A DNA stretch of 64,000 bases from Codonopsis lanceolata (taxonomy: Eukaryota > Streptophyta > Magnoliopsida > Asterales > Campanulaceae). The position numbers and the translations under genes are program-made. Shown here in pieces: positions 1-11,005 of this stretch (position 1 is the first letter of the stretch; each line of letters opens with the position of its first letter). The notes beneath the pieces are model-generated. The model saw nothing but the letters and a program-made list of their open reading frames with translations, did no database searches and was not told the origin of the DNA. The DNA lies in the NCBI GenBank assembly GCA_013146195.2, contig CM028377.1:64997124-65061123 (forward strand), in the 5' to 3' direction.

Positions 1-2
1 AA

Positions 3-386
3 CAAGGCCGAGGTCGTGGTCGAAATCAAGGCCGAGGAAGAGGTCGTAGACGAAATAACTATCGTCATCATCATCATCCGTATAATAGAAATTCCTCTCA
101 CCACCTGAAGTGGAACATGGATGATGATAGAAACACCTCTTCGAGTGGGCAAAATGTGCGACAAAACAATGAAGAAAGTTCATGTTTTAGGTATGGCATG
201 ACAGGCCACTGGGCACGCACATGCCGAATGACGAAACATCTAGTTGATCTTTATGAGAGATCACAAAAAGGAGAGAATGTAGAGACAAATTTCCTTGAAA
301 ATGATCTTGAAGATCTTAATTTTGATTTTGGTGATATGGCCAACGTCGATATGACCAATACCATTAGTGATGATATTGGTCATTAA
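3..386 (+). CDS. Ty1/copia gag, C-terminal part
   Basis: Open from the window edge to a TAA. The 5' part encodes an Arg-Gly-rich stretch and a His run, then a zinc-knuckle-like motif CFRYGMTGHWARTC followed by an acidic tail. The knuckle matches the retroviral CX2CX4HX4C pattern except that the second Cys is Tyr. Gag packages element RNA in the cytoplasm. The protein is cut at the left by the window edge, so no start can be chosen. Twenty bases after the stop the sequence passes into a Tat LTR at a GAAGC target duplication. The matching copia pol lies on the opposite strand at 52017-55686. Family assignment is by motif order and by the pol continuation. Confidence 0.75.
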   Translation, partial: QGRGRGRNQGRGRGRRRNNYRHHHHPYNRNSSHHLKWNMDDDRNTSSSGQNVRQNNEESSCFRYGMTGHWARTCRMTKHLVDLYERSQKGENVETNFLENDLEDLNFDFGDMANVDMTNTISDDIGH

Positions 387-411
387 CAATAAATTCATAT
401 AGGAATGAAGC

Positions 412-1033
412 TGAGCTGCCCGGCCCAATAGGCCCAAGTTAAGGACCACATGCAAGGCAAACCAATGACATCCGAGAAGGCGAGCAAGGTGTTGAGCTGT
501 GTTAAGATACTCGCACACGCGGGGCTTAACAATGAGCATAGGCGAGGTGCAAGCATGACTTATTGTGCTCGCCCGTGAGAGAGTTGACATTAGTCGAGGG
601 CAGTTATGTCCGAGCAAGAGTTCTCATCAAGTTGAGGACGGTTATGTCCGGGAAACTCACCAGGTGAAACGTTTTCATTAATGGGTTAGTTATCACGCCC
701 GACATTGAAGGCCATGATCATTTATGAGCAGTTAATAGCAATCATGGGCAGTTATTAGCAGTTATTGACAGTTATGCCTTCCGGTAGATATAAAAACTGG
801 GCAAGATGTGAAGAGAGGTATGCGCAATCTTATTCTCTAGCTTAAACTCTGCTGAATTATTGACTCTCTTATACTAATTCACACGCCGGAGGGCCTTTGC
901 AGGGAGTGCCCCTGCCCAGTTTACGTTTGTTCATTCATATTGCAGAGTTGGGCTCTGAGGGTTTACGGACACGTTGAAAGCCAGGTGTTCAGATTGGGCT
1001 TGTTTAGTGCATCCATATTTCCTGGACGCATCA
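412..1033 (+). repeat. Tat 5' LTR
   Basis: Starts TGAGCTGCC, ends CGCATCA; 622 bp. It matches the reverse complement of 55718-56335 with only about a dozen visible differences, including a 7 bp segment (CTGCCCG) near its start that the other copy lacks. Flanked on the left by GAAGC (407-411), the same five bases that flank the other LTR on its outer side. Confidence 0.88.
789..795 (+). promoter_or_regulatory. TATA box of Tat LTR
   Basis: TATAAAA about 245 bp before the LTR 3' end, preceded by three or four short GCAGTTATT-like direct repeats (around 729-775) that look like U3 elements. It would drive the genomic RNA of the element. The same box is present in the reversed LTR copy. Confidence 0.6.
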
Positions 1034-1034
1034 G

Positions 1035-1051
1035 TTGGTTCCGTTGCCGGG
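1035..1051 (+). promoter_or_regulatory. Primer-binding site, tRNA-Asp-like
   Basis: TTGGTTCCGTTGCCGGG begins one base after the LTR end. It resembles the tRNA-Asp site TGGCGCCGTTGCCGGG used by many Tat/Athila elements, with TT in place of GC. The identical motif follows the LTR of the second Tat element at 25091, so the substitution is fixed in both families. Confidence 0.7.
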
Positions 1052-1112
1052 AAAACGAAGGTTTTACGGCATTAAGATTCACTTTCCATATTGATATTTT
1101 TAAGCTATAACA

Positions 1113-2674
1113 ATGGCGGAGAATGGAGTCAATGGTGGTAGTGGCAGTCGCAGAGAGGAGGTACATCAGAATCACAGTCTCAATCAAGTTGCTGGGAATA
1201 ATGTCCCTCCGCCCCATGATGCACGCCACCAGTTAAATCAAAGGCGTGGGGTCGATTCATTGGCTAGAAGCGCTGAAGCTGCAGTTGGGTTAGCCCATGA
1301 GTTTCGCGAAGAAGCTTTACGTCAGAGAGCCATTTATTTGGGTCAGATGCATCAACTCAACCTGCAGCTGATTGCTATGGGCAAACCACCATTGCCCATC
1401 GAGTTGGATCCTTTCTGTGGCCCGACTCTGTCGACCAAGTCGAGGCGGCCGATTTCACTATTGGGAAATCAGATGGATCCTTTGGTCGTTCATTCGCAAC
1501 CATGCGTGCATGGTTCTAAGCGTCATGAGCAACCAGAGGGTAGTAAGGCTAGTCATAAGGTTATTCCCAGTGTTCACTCAAGGCTGGGACCGCGAGTAGG
1601 AGAAGATTCAGCTCAATCTCGTCGACGACGGCGTTCTCCTTCACCACCAAGGTCGCATGCTCGCAAATTTCGTTCACCTTCACCACGGCGATCTCGTGCC
1701 TATAGTCGGCGCTCGCGTTCACCAAGGGGCTCTTATGCTCACCGACGTAGAACTCCCTCTCCTAAGCGATCTCATCATTCCAATGGCTCTCAAGGAAGAC
1801 GAGATGTGTGTTATCAATTGCACAAGCTGTTTGCATTTGGGCGCCTCGAATGCAGTGGCGTGGCGCAGGCCGTGGGGATTCCTCAAACCGTTGCGGTTAT
1901 GGGACCCCCACAGGCCCCTCCTCTGCCATGAGTACTGACCTCCTCCTCCTGATTTCGGGGGGTGGTTTGCTGCCGCACCATAAACATGCGAGAGATTTCG
2001 AGTTGAAGCGCCGGATGGAGGCACAGGAACAAGGCAAGGCTTTAGATGGGAATTTTTTGGGTACATCTGCCAGCCCGTTAGCTCCATGAATCGAGAACGC
2101 TCCACCAGCACAGGGGTTGATATTCCCCAACATCAAAGAATACACGGGCAAAACCAAGGCCAGGGACTGGTTAATGTCTTTTGAATCCCAAATTGGTTTG
2201 GTGACTTCTGATGAAGCATTGAAGATTAGAGCTTTTGTTGGTGCGTTACAAGGAAAAGCTCTAGCTTGGATGGGAGCATTGCCACGACGCTCGATCAACA
2301 ATTGGGCAGATTTGTGAGCAAAGTTCTTGGCTGATTTTGGGACGGCCGGTTCATTAGCAAAAACAAGGGCTGATTTGTCCAAGGTCAAGCAAGGTGCACA
2401 TGAGTCAACGGCGAGTTACCTTGAGAGGTTTACCAAGGTCCTCGAGCAAGTCACAGTGCGCCAGAGCAAGAGGTCACATTGTGTTTTGGCGGATTCTTTG
2501 GAAGGTGAAGGTGGTTTGCGATCAGAGTTGAGTATGCGCGAACCAAAGACACAGGCAGAGATGCTCATGCGAGCACAAAATGGTCTTGGGGAGGCAGCGA
2601 AGAAGAGAAGAAGGAGAATAGCGAAGGCTGGGAATGCTAAGGGAAGCGGCGAGGCCGGGAAGTGGAGGCTATAA
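1113..2674 (+). pseudogene. Tat gag (frameshifted)
   Basis: Starts at ATG 1113 (MAENGVNGGSGSRRE), about 60 bp after the primer site. An N-terminal Gln/Arg-rich coil with MHQLNLQLIAMGKPPLPIE is followed by an Arg/Ser-rich region (about 1615-1790) and, after frame changes, the retrotransposon gag core at 2117-2674 (ARDWLMSFESQIGLVTSDEA; later ASYLERFTKVLEQVT). The second Tat element has the same order at 25150-28466. At least three frame changes break it. Role if intact: capsid protein. Confidence 0.75.
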
Positions 2675-2725
2675 TAAAAGCAAGTCTCGTTATGATCGGC
2701 GAAGGAGTTTCTTCGTGAATCGGAC

Positions 2726-3528
2726 TTGACCCACTCAACACGCTGCGTGAAGATATTATGTGCAGGTCGGGGAGCGAGGCTTCCTAATCCGCCTCGCATG
2801 AATCCAGCTACTGCCGGCGAAAGGGATCAGACGAAGAGATGTGCCTATCATGATGATTATGGGCATACTACAGAGGAGTGTTGGCCGTTGAAGAAGGCCA
2901 TTCAGAAGCTGATTAATGAGGGGCGGCTAGATCGCTTCAAACGAGACGTAGGCAATAGAGGGAATGCCCCTGGCGAAGCCCAGTCCGAGGGGGGTAATAA
3001 ATGTTATAATGGAGGAGGAGCTCACCCGACACAGCTTGGTAAGGAGATCTACTCTTTGTCAAAAGTAGTGGAACGACCTGCGACTTTGCAGGATGGTGAA
3101 CAGGCTATTCAGTTTACTCGAAGCGAGTTGTCGAGTAATGTGGCGGGTGAGCAATCGTTGATTGTCTCAGCGCTGGTTGATGGTTGGGTCGTGCATAGAA
3201 TTTTGGTGGATACAGGAGCATGCCGGGACGTGATGTACTATTCTTGCTTCCAGGGGTTGGAATTGAGTGATGAGTCGAAGCCATATCTTTGGGGCTTTGG
3301 AAGGTTTTACAAATCACAAGGTCGGTCAAGGGTACCGTCGAGCTAGAGGTGTTCATTGGTGAAGGAAGCAAGACCCGGGCTGAAAAGATTACCTTCATGG
3401 TAATCGACTTGAAATCTCCTTACAACATTATCTTGGGCGTACCGAGCATGGCCAAATTTCAGATGGTGGCATCAATCCCGCATCAGCGAGCCAAGTTTTA
3501 TACCGATCAAGGAGTGGGGGTGTTGTGA
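2726..3528 (+). pseudogene. Tat gag C-terminal finger and aspartic protease (frameshifted)
   Basis: The finger reads CAYHDDYGHTTEECWPLKKA near 2840-2900, the C-Y-H...GH.TE.C form typical of Tat/Athila gag. The protease follows: RILVDTGACRDVMYYSCF at about 3200 holds the catalytic DTGA motif. A frame change near 3300 leads into SPYNIILGVPSMAKF at 3417-3460, which corresponds to the second conserved protease segment (ILG.P). The polyprotein is not readable in one frame. Confidence 0.75.
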
Positions 3529-3547
3529 AGCGGTAGGAAGCGAGTGC

Positions 3548-5598
3548 TTGGTATGTGCGAGATACGAAGGAAGAAAGCAGAAGACCACGGAGGATGGTGG
3601 CGAAGGTTACTATCAGCACCAAGGAAACTTCGCATGTGACCGTAGGACCATCAGTGGTAGCGATGGTACAGGAGGATTTGGAGATGGTTGCAAGCTCTAT
3701 GCCGACATTGAAGTCGGGGGAGCAAGGTCAAATTGAAGCAGATCCGGATATTGTTGTTAGTAGAACTGATATCGAGGTTAATCCATCTTTGCCGACAGTG
3801 CAGTCACTGGCACAAGCTGAGCAAGAAGAAGTGGCCGAGGAAGGTGTCAATAATCCTTTGCCGACATGGCGTCGAGGATTGGAACAATTGAATGAAATTG
3901 TTGAACTGTGAAGGAAACTTTGCCAGCATTGATGTCGGAAAAGAGCAGGTTGAGGCCATGGATGTAGATCGACTTGACAAAGTCGAAGATCGAGCGAGAA
4001 GGATGAAAAAGTGGAGTGTGATGCGCTCCAAATGAGGAGCGAGCCGAGTTCAGCTCAAGGCAGTGGAGGAGGGTTGTCATCAGTGCTGCTTACGAGCGGA
4101 AGATCAAGATTGAGTAGAGCTTTGGCCAGCGAGAGGCAAAGGCAAATTTAATTAGGCCATTACAAGACATTGACAGCTGGCGACACTGCAGGGGTAAGGG
4201 AGACCGTGGCCTTACATCACCTGAGTGTTGATCCGGCCTTTCGGCCATTTTGCCAGCCGCCTAGAGTTTACTCACAAGAGAAAGGATCAAAGTATCGGGA
4301 AGAGGTTGAGAAATTGCTTAAGGCGAACATATTGAGGAGATACATTACCCTACTCCTGCCAAATGTGGTAATGGTGAAGAAGTCAAATGGAAAATGATGT
4401 GTGTTGACTTCACGATTTGAACAAAGCTTGTCCGAAAGATCGTTATCCTCTCGAGATTGATAAGTTGGTAGATGCCATTGTTGGGTTCGAGCTCTCGCCT
4501 TTATAAATGCTTATTCTCGGTACCATCAGTGAAGATGGCCGAGCAGATAAGGCTCGACAGCCTTTCCGAGCTGTGGGGGGCATCGTTATAAGATGATGCC
4601 TTTTGGTTTGAAGAATGTCGGGCTACTTATCAAAGGATGGTGAACAAGGTTTTCATTTAAGCTCGGGAGAAACGTGGGAAGCCTACATCGATGCATGGTG
4701 GTCAAGACTAAATGGCGCGAACATGCGAGGATTTGGGGAGACCTTTGCTAATCTCGTGGAAGAATAATATGAAGTTGAATCCGAAAGGTGTGTTCAGGGA
4801 GGCCGGCAAGTTCCTGCTTTCATGGTGACCGAGAGGGAATCGAGGCCAATCCTCGAAAATAAAGGCATTGGTCACTATGAAGCTTCCTCGTCAGTAAGGG
4901 ATGCGAGTAGGCTTAATGGCGTAAGGTGATTGCTGGAAGATTCATTTCAAGGTCGAAAGCGGGCTTGCCTTTCTTCAAAGTTCGGCGGGGTAACAAAGGG
5001 TTTGAATGGACTCCCGAGTGCCGAAAGCTTTTGAAGACTTGGTGAAATATTTAGAAGTCCACCTTTGTTGAGTAACCCGGTTTTTGGTGAAAAAATGTTT
5101 GTTTATTTACAGCCAACGAGCGAGTGTAGCCGCTGCTTTGTTAGGGAGAGTATAATGTACAAAAGCCTGTCTATTATGTTTCAAAGGCCCTCACCGATGT
5201 AGAGGGAAGATATTTTAATGCAGAAATTGGCTTACCATTGTTGTTGTCGCCGAAACTTCGAGTTTATTTTTCTGCTCACTCGATTGTTGTATACACGATT
5301 GCCTTTGAGAAAGATTTTGCATAAAACCGCACACTTCGGTCGCTTCACTACGTGGTCGATCGAGTTAATCGAGCTTGACATTGACTATCAGCGAACAATC
5401 AAGGCACAAGCCTTAGTGCATTTTGTGGCCGAAACCGCCTTTAAGTGATTCCGCGAGGAAGACGTGGTTAAAACAAAGAACGACGCAGCGAAGACGATTC
5501 CAAAGCCGAGACCGTAATACCGCTGGGAACTTCATGTTGATGGTTCGCCTAGCCGATTGGGAGTGGTGCTGCTTGGTATTAGTCCCGCCAGAGCAAGA
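3548..5598 (+). pseudogene. Tat reverse transcriptase and RNase H (heavily frameshifted, cut by gap)
   Basis: After an acidic linker, the RT start is readable at 4170-4397 (ALHHLSVDPAF; VVMVKKSNGK). Later RT pieces lie in different frames: AYSRYHQ near 4510, the MMPFGLKN motif near 4595 and YQRMVNKVF near 4630. RNase H pieces follow (PVYYVSKALTDVEGRYFNAE near 5165; RFTTWSIELIELDIDYQ near 5340). Just before the N run, LHVDGSPSR looks like the start of the second RNase H. I did not find an intact YxDD box. Frameshifts are denser than upstream, which could be decay or poor consensus near a contig end. Confidence 0.7.
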
Positions 5599-5698
5599 NN
5601 NNNNNNNNNNNNNNNNNNNNNNNNNNNNNNNNNNNNNNNNNNNNNNNNNNNNNNNNNNNNNNNNNNNNNNNNNNNNNNNNNNNNNNNNNNNNNNNNNN
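5599..5698. other. Assembly gap, 100 N
   Basis: Exactly 100 N, the usual placeholder for a scaffold gap of unknown size. Left of it is Tat RNase H, right of it the middle of a tandem-array unit, and the two sides do not belong to one element. Order and orientation across it are therefore not supported by sequence. Confidence 0.98.
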
Positions 5699-6312
5699 TT
5701 GAGTGATGGAAGGTTGAAAAAAGATATGACATCATTACTCGTATTACTTGTGACATCAAAGTGTTTGAGAGAATGGAAGATTGAAATAATGAGGGAGTGA
5801 AAAGAAAAATTGAAAAAGAAATATTGAGAAAGAAATGATTGAAAAAGAGAAAATTGAAAAATAAAATATTGAGAAAAGAAAGGATTGAGAAGAGAAAATC
5901 GAGAAGGAGGAGGAAGAGCGAGAAAGCCGGAGAAAAGCGGCGAAATTAATAATGGTTCAAGAAAACTTGAAGCTATCGCAAATATCTCACGAAGACCCGT
6001 TTGATTTTCTGACTTCAAATTTGTCTTGTTTTGGTTAATCAAGCGGATGATCGATGACTACTTCTTCTTGACTCAATGGGCGGATTGGATGAATCTTGTC
6101 TCACGCAGGCGAATCGTCGAGTTCCATGTGGGGATTGAGGACAAGTCCTTTTCAAGAGGAATATGATATGATCTTGACAAGCCATAAAAGTGTATTATAA
6201 GATTTCGGGGATCTATTGGTTAAGTTTGGAAACTTGTAGGCAAGTTTGGAAGCTTGGAAAAGCTGTTTGGATACTTGAGGGTCAAAGTGGCAAGTCGGCA
6301 AATTCGGAGAAG

Positions 6313-6829
6313 TGAAGCTTGCGGCGCATGAGGGTCCACGACCTTGCGACCGCAAGGTCTCAGAGAAAAACTGTCGTTTTGTTTTATTTTCTTGTTTTCT
6401 TGTTTGGGTATTTTTAGTTTCCTTTTATTTTAGTTTCTTTTTTTTTAATTTAGGTTTCTTGTTCCTAAAGTTTAGGTTTAAGAGTTTCCTTTTATTTAGT
6501 TTTCTTGTCCTACAAAATTAGGATTTATTTTGTAAGCCTATAAAAGGCATTCTTAAACATTGTTTTAAGGCGAGAATTTTGATTAATAAAAAGTGAGTTG
6601 ATTTTACGTTTAGAAAATTGTGTTCTTATTTGAGTGTCTGGATTGGGCTCGGATTATAAACATTGTAGATTCGTTGTTTATAATTGAATTCGACTTATCA
6701 GTTGGAGAATCATCCCAATTGTGGCGTCATTCACAATTCCAAGGTTCGCGTCATCTCGAAGGCGTTGGGTCGCGGAGTCATTCATCCTAATACCTTTCTA
6801 GGAGATCTTGGGTCTATATACCCTCATCA
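6313..6829 (+). repeat. Array LTR A
   Basis: About 517 bp. The 3' end is firm (CCTCATCA before the primer site). The 5' end is inferred from TGAAGC after the purine-rich GGAGAAG. Contains the ACCTTGCG/CGCAAGGT palindrome near 6340, a TATAAAAGGC box near 6540 and GATTAATAAAAAGTGAG downstream, possibly the polyadenylation region. It shares diagnostic variants (GAAGGCGTTGG, TTCTAGGAG) with LTR C. Confidence 0.65.
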
Positions 6830-7118
6830 TTCGGTATCAGAGCAATCCTAGTTACGGTAATTCTATTCTATCTTAAATTTTGCGTATTTATCGTTCTAGT
6901 TGTTAAACCCTAATTGTTCTAGGGTTTATTATTCGTTAAAAAAAATCACGTTCAGGAATCATTTGTTTCTTGTTCCTTGTTCACGTATTTAAAAAAAATT
7001 TATTTATTAATTCATCTAGTAATCTTGAACTTGGATCATCAATCCTTGTTTAATCGTGTTGTTTTTTTCAATTTTGAAATCCTAATTGTTCAAGGATTTG
7101 TTACTTATAATATATATA

Positions 7119-7182
7119 TATGTATGTACTCAAAGTCACAATATATATAATATATTGTGACTTTGAGTGCATACACGCATGG
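7119..7182. repeat. TA run and hairpin in array unit B leader
   Basis: GTACTCAAAGTCACAATATAT is followed after a few bases by its inverted copy ATATTGTGACTTTGAGTGCATAC, giving an arm of about 20 bp just upstream of ORF1. Unit D has the same structure at 10519-10578. Units C and E have only a plain (TA)n tract before the right arm. Confidence 0.75.
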
Positions 7183-7206
7183 GAGTGAATCACCAAAATA
7201 TTCATC

Positions 7207-7521
7207 ATGTCCGAACTTCCTAAACCATCGGCTATGGATGATTGGACGGAGTTTTTTCGAGAGATAACGGGTAATGAGATCGTGATGGAGAGATTGAGAA
7301 GACTTGAAGAAGGATATGACATCATTACTCATGGGCCTTCGACATCAAAGAGATTGAGTGAATGGAAGATTGAAAAAAGATATGACATCATTACTCATGT
7401 GCCTTCAACATCAAAGTGTTTGAGAGAATGGAAGATTGAAAATGACAGAATTGAAAAAGAGAAAATTGAAAAAGAAAATATTGAGAAAGAAAGGATTGAA
7501 AAAGAGAAAATTGAAAAATAA
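7207..7521 (+). CDS. Array unit B, ORF1: coiled-coil protein of unknown function
   Basis: 104 codons starting MSELPKPSAMDDWTEFFRE. A 22-residue segment (YDIITHxPSTSKxLxEWKIE) is present twice in tandem, encoded by a 66 bp direct repeat, followed by 15 bp repeats giving Ile-Glu-Lys-Glu-x. Stops at TAA where units C and E have GAA, so the repeat run is shortened. I recognise no family. Starts about 370 bp after the primer site. Confidence 0.5.
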   Translation: MSELPKPSAMDDWTEFFREITGNEIVMERLRRLEEGYDIITHGPSTSKRLSEWKIEKRYDIITHVPSTSKCLREWKIENDRIEKEKIEKENIEKERIEKEKIEK

Positions 7522-7612
7522 AATATTGAGAAAGAAAGGATTGAGAAAGAGAAAATCGAGAAGGAGGAGGAAGAGCGAGAAAGGGCGGAGAAAGAAAAGC
7601 GAGAAATTAATA

Positions 7613-8116
7613 ATGGTTCAAGAAAACTTGAAGCTATCGCAAGTATCTGAAGACCGTTTGATTTTACTGACTTCAAATTTGTCTTGTTCTTGGTTAATCA
7701 AACATATGATCGATGACTACTTCTTCTTGACTCAATGGGCAGATTGGATGAATCTTGTCTCACGGGCGAATCGTCGAGTTCCATGTGCGGATTTGAGGAC
7801 ACGTCCTTTTCAAGAGGGGGAATATGATATGATCTTGACAAGCAATAAAAGTGTATCTAAGATTTCGGGGATCTATTGGTTAAGTTTGGAAACTTGTAGG
7901 CAAGTTTGGAAGCTTGGAAAAGCTGTTTGGATACTTGAGGGGTCAAAGTGGCAAGTCGGCAAATTCGGAGAAGATGTGAAGCTTGCGGCCATGAGGTCCA
8001 CGACCTTGCGACCGCAAGGTCTCAGAAAAACTATTGTTTTGTTTTATTTTCCTGTTTTACTGTTTGGGTATCTTTTTAGTTTCCTTTTTATTTTAGTTTC
8101 TTTTTTTTTTATTTAG
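7613..8116 (+). CDS. Array unit B, ORF2: unknown protein running into the LTR
   Basis: Starts at ATG 7613 (MVQENLKLSQ). Contains WADWMNLVSRANRRVPCADL and GIYWLSLETCRQVWKLGK, conserved in all units. A short frame difference against unit D removes the YEDPFDF segment. The frame continues across the inferred LTR start. No homology recognised. Confidence 0.4.
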   Translation: MVQENLKLSQVSEDRLILLTSNLSCSWLIKHMIDDYFFLTQWADWMNLVSRANRRVPCADLRTRPFQEGEYDMILTSNKSVSKISGIYWLSLETCRQVWKLGKAVWILEGSKWQVGKFGEDVKLAAMRSTTLRPQGLRKTIVLFYFPVLLFGYLFSFLFILVSFFFI

Positions 8117-8496
8117 GTTTCTTGTTCCTAAAGTTTAGGTTTAAGAGTTTCCTTTTATTTAGTTTTCTTGTTCTACAAGAATTAGGATTTATTTTGTAAG
8201 CCTATAAAAAGGCATTCTTAAACATTGTTTTAGGCGAGAGAATTTTGATTAATAAAAAGTGAGTTGATTTTACGGTTAAAAATTGTGTTCTTATTTGAGT
8301 GTCTGGATTGGAAGCTCGGATTATAAACATTGTAGATTCGTTGTTTATAATTGAATTCGACTTATCAGTTGGAGAATCATCCCAATTGTGGCGTCATTCA
8401 CAATTCCAAGGTTCGCGTCATCTCGAAGCCGTTGGGTCGCGGAGTCATTCATCCTAATACCTTTCTATGAGATCTTGGGTCTATATACCCTCATCA
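7975..8496 (+). repeat. Array LTR B
   Basis: 522 bp, inferred start TGTGAAGC, end CCTCATCA. Carries the variants GAAGCCGTTGG and TTCTATGAG shared with LTR D and not with A, C or E. Palindrome near 8003, TATA-like CCTATAAAAAGGC near 8203. Confidence 0.65.
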
Positions 8497-8498
8497 TT

Positions 8499-8510
8499 TG
8501 GTATCAGAGC
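8499..8510 (+). promoter_or_regulatory. Primer-binding site, initiator Met tRNA (representative)
   Basis: TGGTATCAGAGC two bases after the LTR end; this is the standard plant initiator-Met primer site. The same site is at 10165-10176 and 11896-11907. At 6832-6843 its first base is C instead of T. Confidence 0.85.
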
Positions 8511-8876
8511 AATCCTAGTTACGGTGATTCCATTCTATCTTAAATTTTGCGTATTTATCGTTTTAGTTGTTAAACCCTAATTGTTCTAGGCTTTATTATT
8601 CGTTAAAAAAAAATCACGGTTCATGTCGGAATCACTGTTCAGCTGGTTACTGTTCACGGTACTGTTCACGTAGTTAAAAAAAATTTTATTTATTAATTCA
8701 TCTAGTAATCTTAAACTTGGATCATCAATCCTTGTTTAATCGTGTTGTTTTTTTCAATTTTGAAATCCTAATTGTTCTAGGATTTGTTACTTATTAAATA
8801 TATATATATATATATATATAATATTGTGACTTTGAGTGCATACACGTAAGGGAGTGAATCACCAAAATAATCATTA

Positions 8877-9640
8877 TGTCTGAACTTCCTAAACCATCGG
8901 CTATGGATGATTGGACGTAGTTTTTTCGAGAGATAGCGGGTAATGAGATCGTGATGGAGAGATTGAGAAGACTTGAAGAAGGATATGACATCATTACTCA
9001 TGGGCATTCAACATCAAAGAGATTGAGTGAATGGAAGATTGAAAAAAGATATGACATCATTACTCATGTGCCTTCAACATCAAAGTGTTTGAGAGAATGG
9101 AAGATTGAAAATGACAGAATTGAAAAAGAGAAAATTGAAAAAGAAAATATTGAGAAAGAAATGATTGAAAAAGAGAAAATTGAAAAAGAAAATATTGAGA
9201 AAGAAAGGATTTAGAAAGAGAAAATCGAGAAGGAGGAGGAAGAGCGAGAGAAAGAAAAGCGGCGAAATTAATAATGGTTCAAGAAAACTTGAAGCTATCG
9301 CAAGTATATCGAAGACCGTTTGATTTTGACTTCAAATTTGTCTTGTTTTTGGTTAATCAAACGGATGATCGATGACTACTTCTTCTTGACTCAATGGGCG
9401 GATTGGATGAATCTTGTCTCACGGGCGAATCGTCGAGTTCCATGTGTGGATTTGAGGACAAGTCCTTTTCAAGAGGGGGAATATGATATGATCTTGACAA
9501 GTCATAAAAGTGTATATAAGATTTCGGGGATCTATTGGTTAAGTTTGGAAAGTTGTAGGCAAGTTTGGAAGCTTGGAAAACTGTTTGGATACTTCAGGGG
9601 GTCAAAGTGGCAAGTCGGCAAATTCGGAGAAAGGCTGTGA
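8877..9640 (+). pseudogene. Array unit C, ORF1 and ORF2 (broken)
   Basis: The start ATGTCTGAACTTCC is kept, but codon 15 is TAG (8919 region, GGACGTAG) where other units have GAG, and GGATTTAG near 9209 gives a second stop. ORF2 from 9274 has small deletions before DFDF and resumes in frame at 9320. Same domain order as units B, D and E. Confidence 0.55.
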
Positions 9641-10162
9641 AGCTTGCGGCATGAGGGTCCTGACGACCTTGCGACCGCAAGGTCTCCAGAAAAGCTGTCG
9701 TTTTGTTTTATTTTCTTGTTTTACTGTTTGGGTATTTTTTAGTTTCCTTTTTATTTTAGTTTCTTTTTTTTTTTAATTTAGGTTTCTTGTTCCTAAAGTT
9801 TAGGTTTAAGAGTTTCCTTTTATTTAGTTTTCTTGTCCTACAAGAATTAGGATTTATTTTGTAAGCTTATAAAAAGGCATTCTTAAACATTGTTTTAGGC
9901 AGAGAATTTTGATTAATAAAAAGTGAGTTGATTTTCTGTTTAGAAAATTGTGTTCTTATTTGAGTGTCCTGGATTGGAAGCTCGGATTATAAACATTGTA
10001 GATTCGTTGTTTATAATTGAATTCGACTTATCAGTTGGAGAATCATCCCAATTGTGGCGTCATTCACAATTCCAAGGTTCGCGTCATCTCGAAGGCGTTG
10101 GGTCGCGGAGTCATTCATCCTAATACCTTTCTAGGAGATCTTGGGTCTATATACCCTCATCA
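9636..10162 (+). repeat. Array LTR C
   Basis: 527 bp, same boundaries and boxes as the other copies; A-type variants. Palindrome near 9667 followed by TCTCCAG. The base before the inferred start differs from its neighbours (AAGGC instead of AAGA), so the 5' end is less certain. Confidence 0.65.
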
Positions 10163-10603
10163 TTTGGTATCAGAGCAATCCTAGTTACGGTAATTCTATT
10201 CTATCTTAAATTTTGCGTATTTATCGTTCTAGTTGTTAAACCCTAATTGTTCTAGGGTTTATTATTCGTTAAAAAAAAATCACTGTTCACGGGAATCACT
10301 GTTCACGCCGGTTACTGTTCCCGGTACTGTTCACGTATTTAAAAAAAAATTTATTTATTAATTAATCTAGTTGTCTTGAACTTGGATCATCAATCCTTGT
10401 TTAATCGTGTTGTTTTTTCAATTTTGAAATCCTAATTGTTCAAGGATTTGTTACTTATAATATATTGTGACTTTGAGTGCATACACGCATATATATTGTT
10501 ACTTATATATATATATATGTATGTACTCAAAGTCACAATATATATAATATATTGTGACTTTGAGTGCATACACGCATGGGAGTGAATCACCAAAATATTC
10601 ATC

Positions 10604-10918
10604 ATGTCCGAACTTCCTAAACCATCGGCTATGGATGATTGGACGGAGTTTTTTCGAGAGATAGCGGGTAATGAGATCGTGATGGAGAGATTGAGAAGAC
10701 TTGAAGAAGGATATGACATCATTACTCATGGGCCTTCGACATCAAAGAGATTGAGTGAATGGAAGATTGAAAAAAGATATGACATCATTACTCATGTGCC
10801 TTCAACATCAAAGTGTTTGAGAGAATGGAAGATTGAAAATGACAGAATTGAAAAAGAGAAAATTGAAAAAGAAAATATTGAGAAAGAAAGGATTGAAAAA
10901 GAGAAAATTGAAAAATAA
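10604..10918 (+). CDS. Array unit D, ORF1
   Basis: 104 codons, same length and stop as unit B ORF1 and differing from it at one visible residue (ITGNE versus IAGNE). Duplicated YDIITH segment and IEKEx repeats present. Unit B and unit D share the same stop, which fits an ABAB duplication history. Confidence 0.5.
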   Translation: MSELPKPSAMDDWTEFFREIAGNEIVMERLRRLEEGYDIITHGPSTSKRLSEWKIEKRYDIITHVPSTSKCLREWKIENDRIEKEKIEKENIEKERIEKEKIEK

Positions 10919-11005
10919 AATATTGAGAAAGAAAGGATTGAGAAAAAGAAAATCGAGAAGGAGGAGGAAGAGCGAAAGGCGGAGAAAGAAGAAAAGAAAT
11001 TAATA

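Larger units (their letters stand above)
412..5598 (+). mobile_element. Tat-lineage Ty3/gypsy retrotransposon, 5' half (cut by gap)
   Basis: Order is 5' LTR, primer-binding site, gag, CCHC-like finger, aspartic protease, reverse transcriptase, RNase H, and the start of a second RNase H, then N. A second (archaeal-type) RNase H after the first is a known Tat/Ogre trait. Target duplication GAAGC is at 407-411. Integrase, the antisense ORF and the 3' LTR are missing here, but a matching set lies reversed at 55718-61277. All coding parts carry frameshifts, most densely from about 4400 to the gap. The halves are most simply one insertion into the copia element. Confidence 0.85.

Noticed and set aside
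261..617. 118-codon minus-strand frame across the copia/Tat junction
   Set aside because: It spans the LTR start and target duplication of an inserted element on the opposite strand; the same residues reappear at 56195-56377 because the LTR is repeated.
7395..7676. Ser/Phe-rich minus-strand frame over the array repeats
   Set aside because: It is the complement of the GAAAAAGAGAAAATT repeats of ORF1; low complexity, no start context and not conserved in all units.
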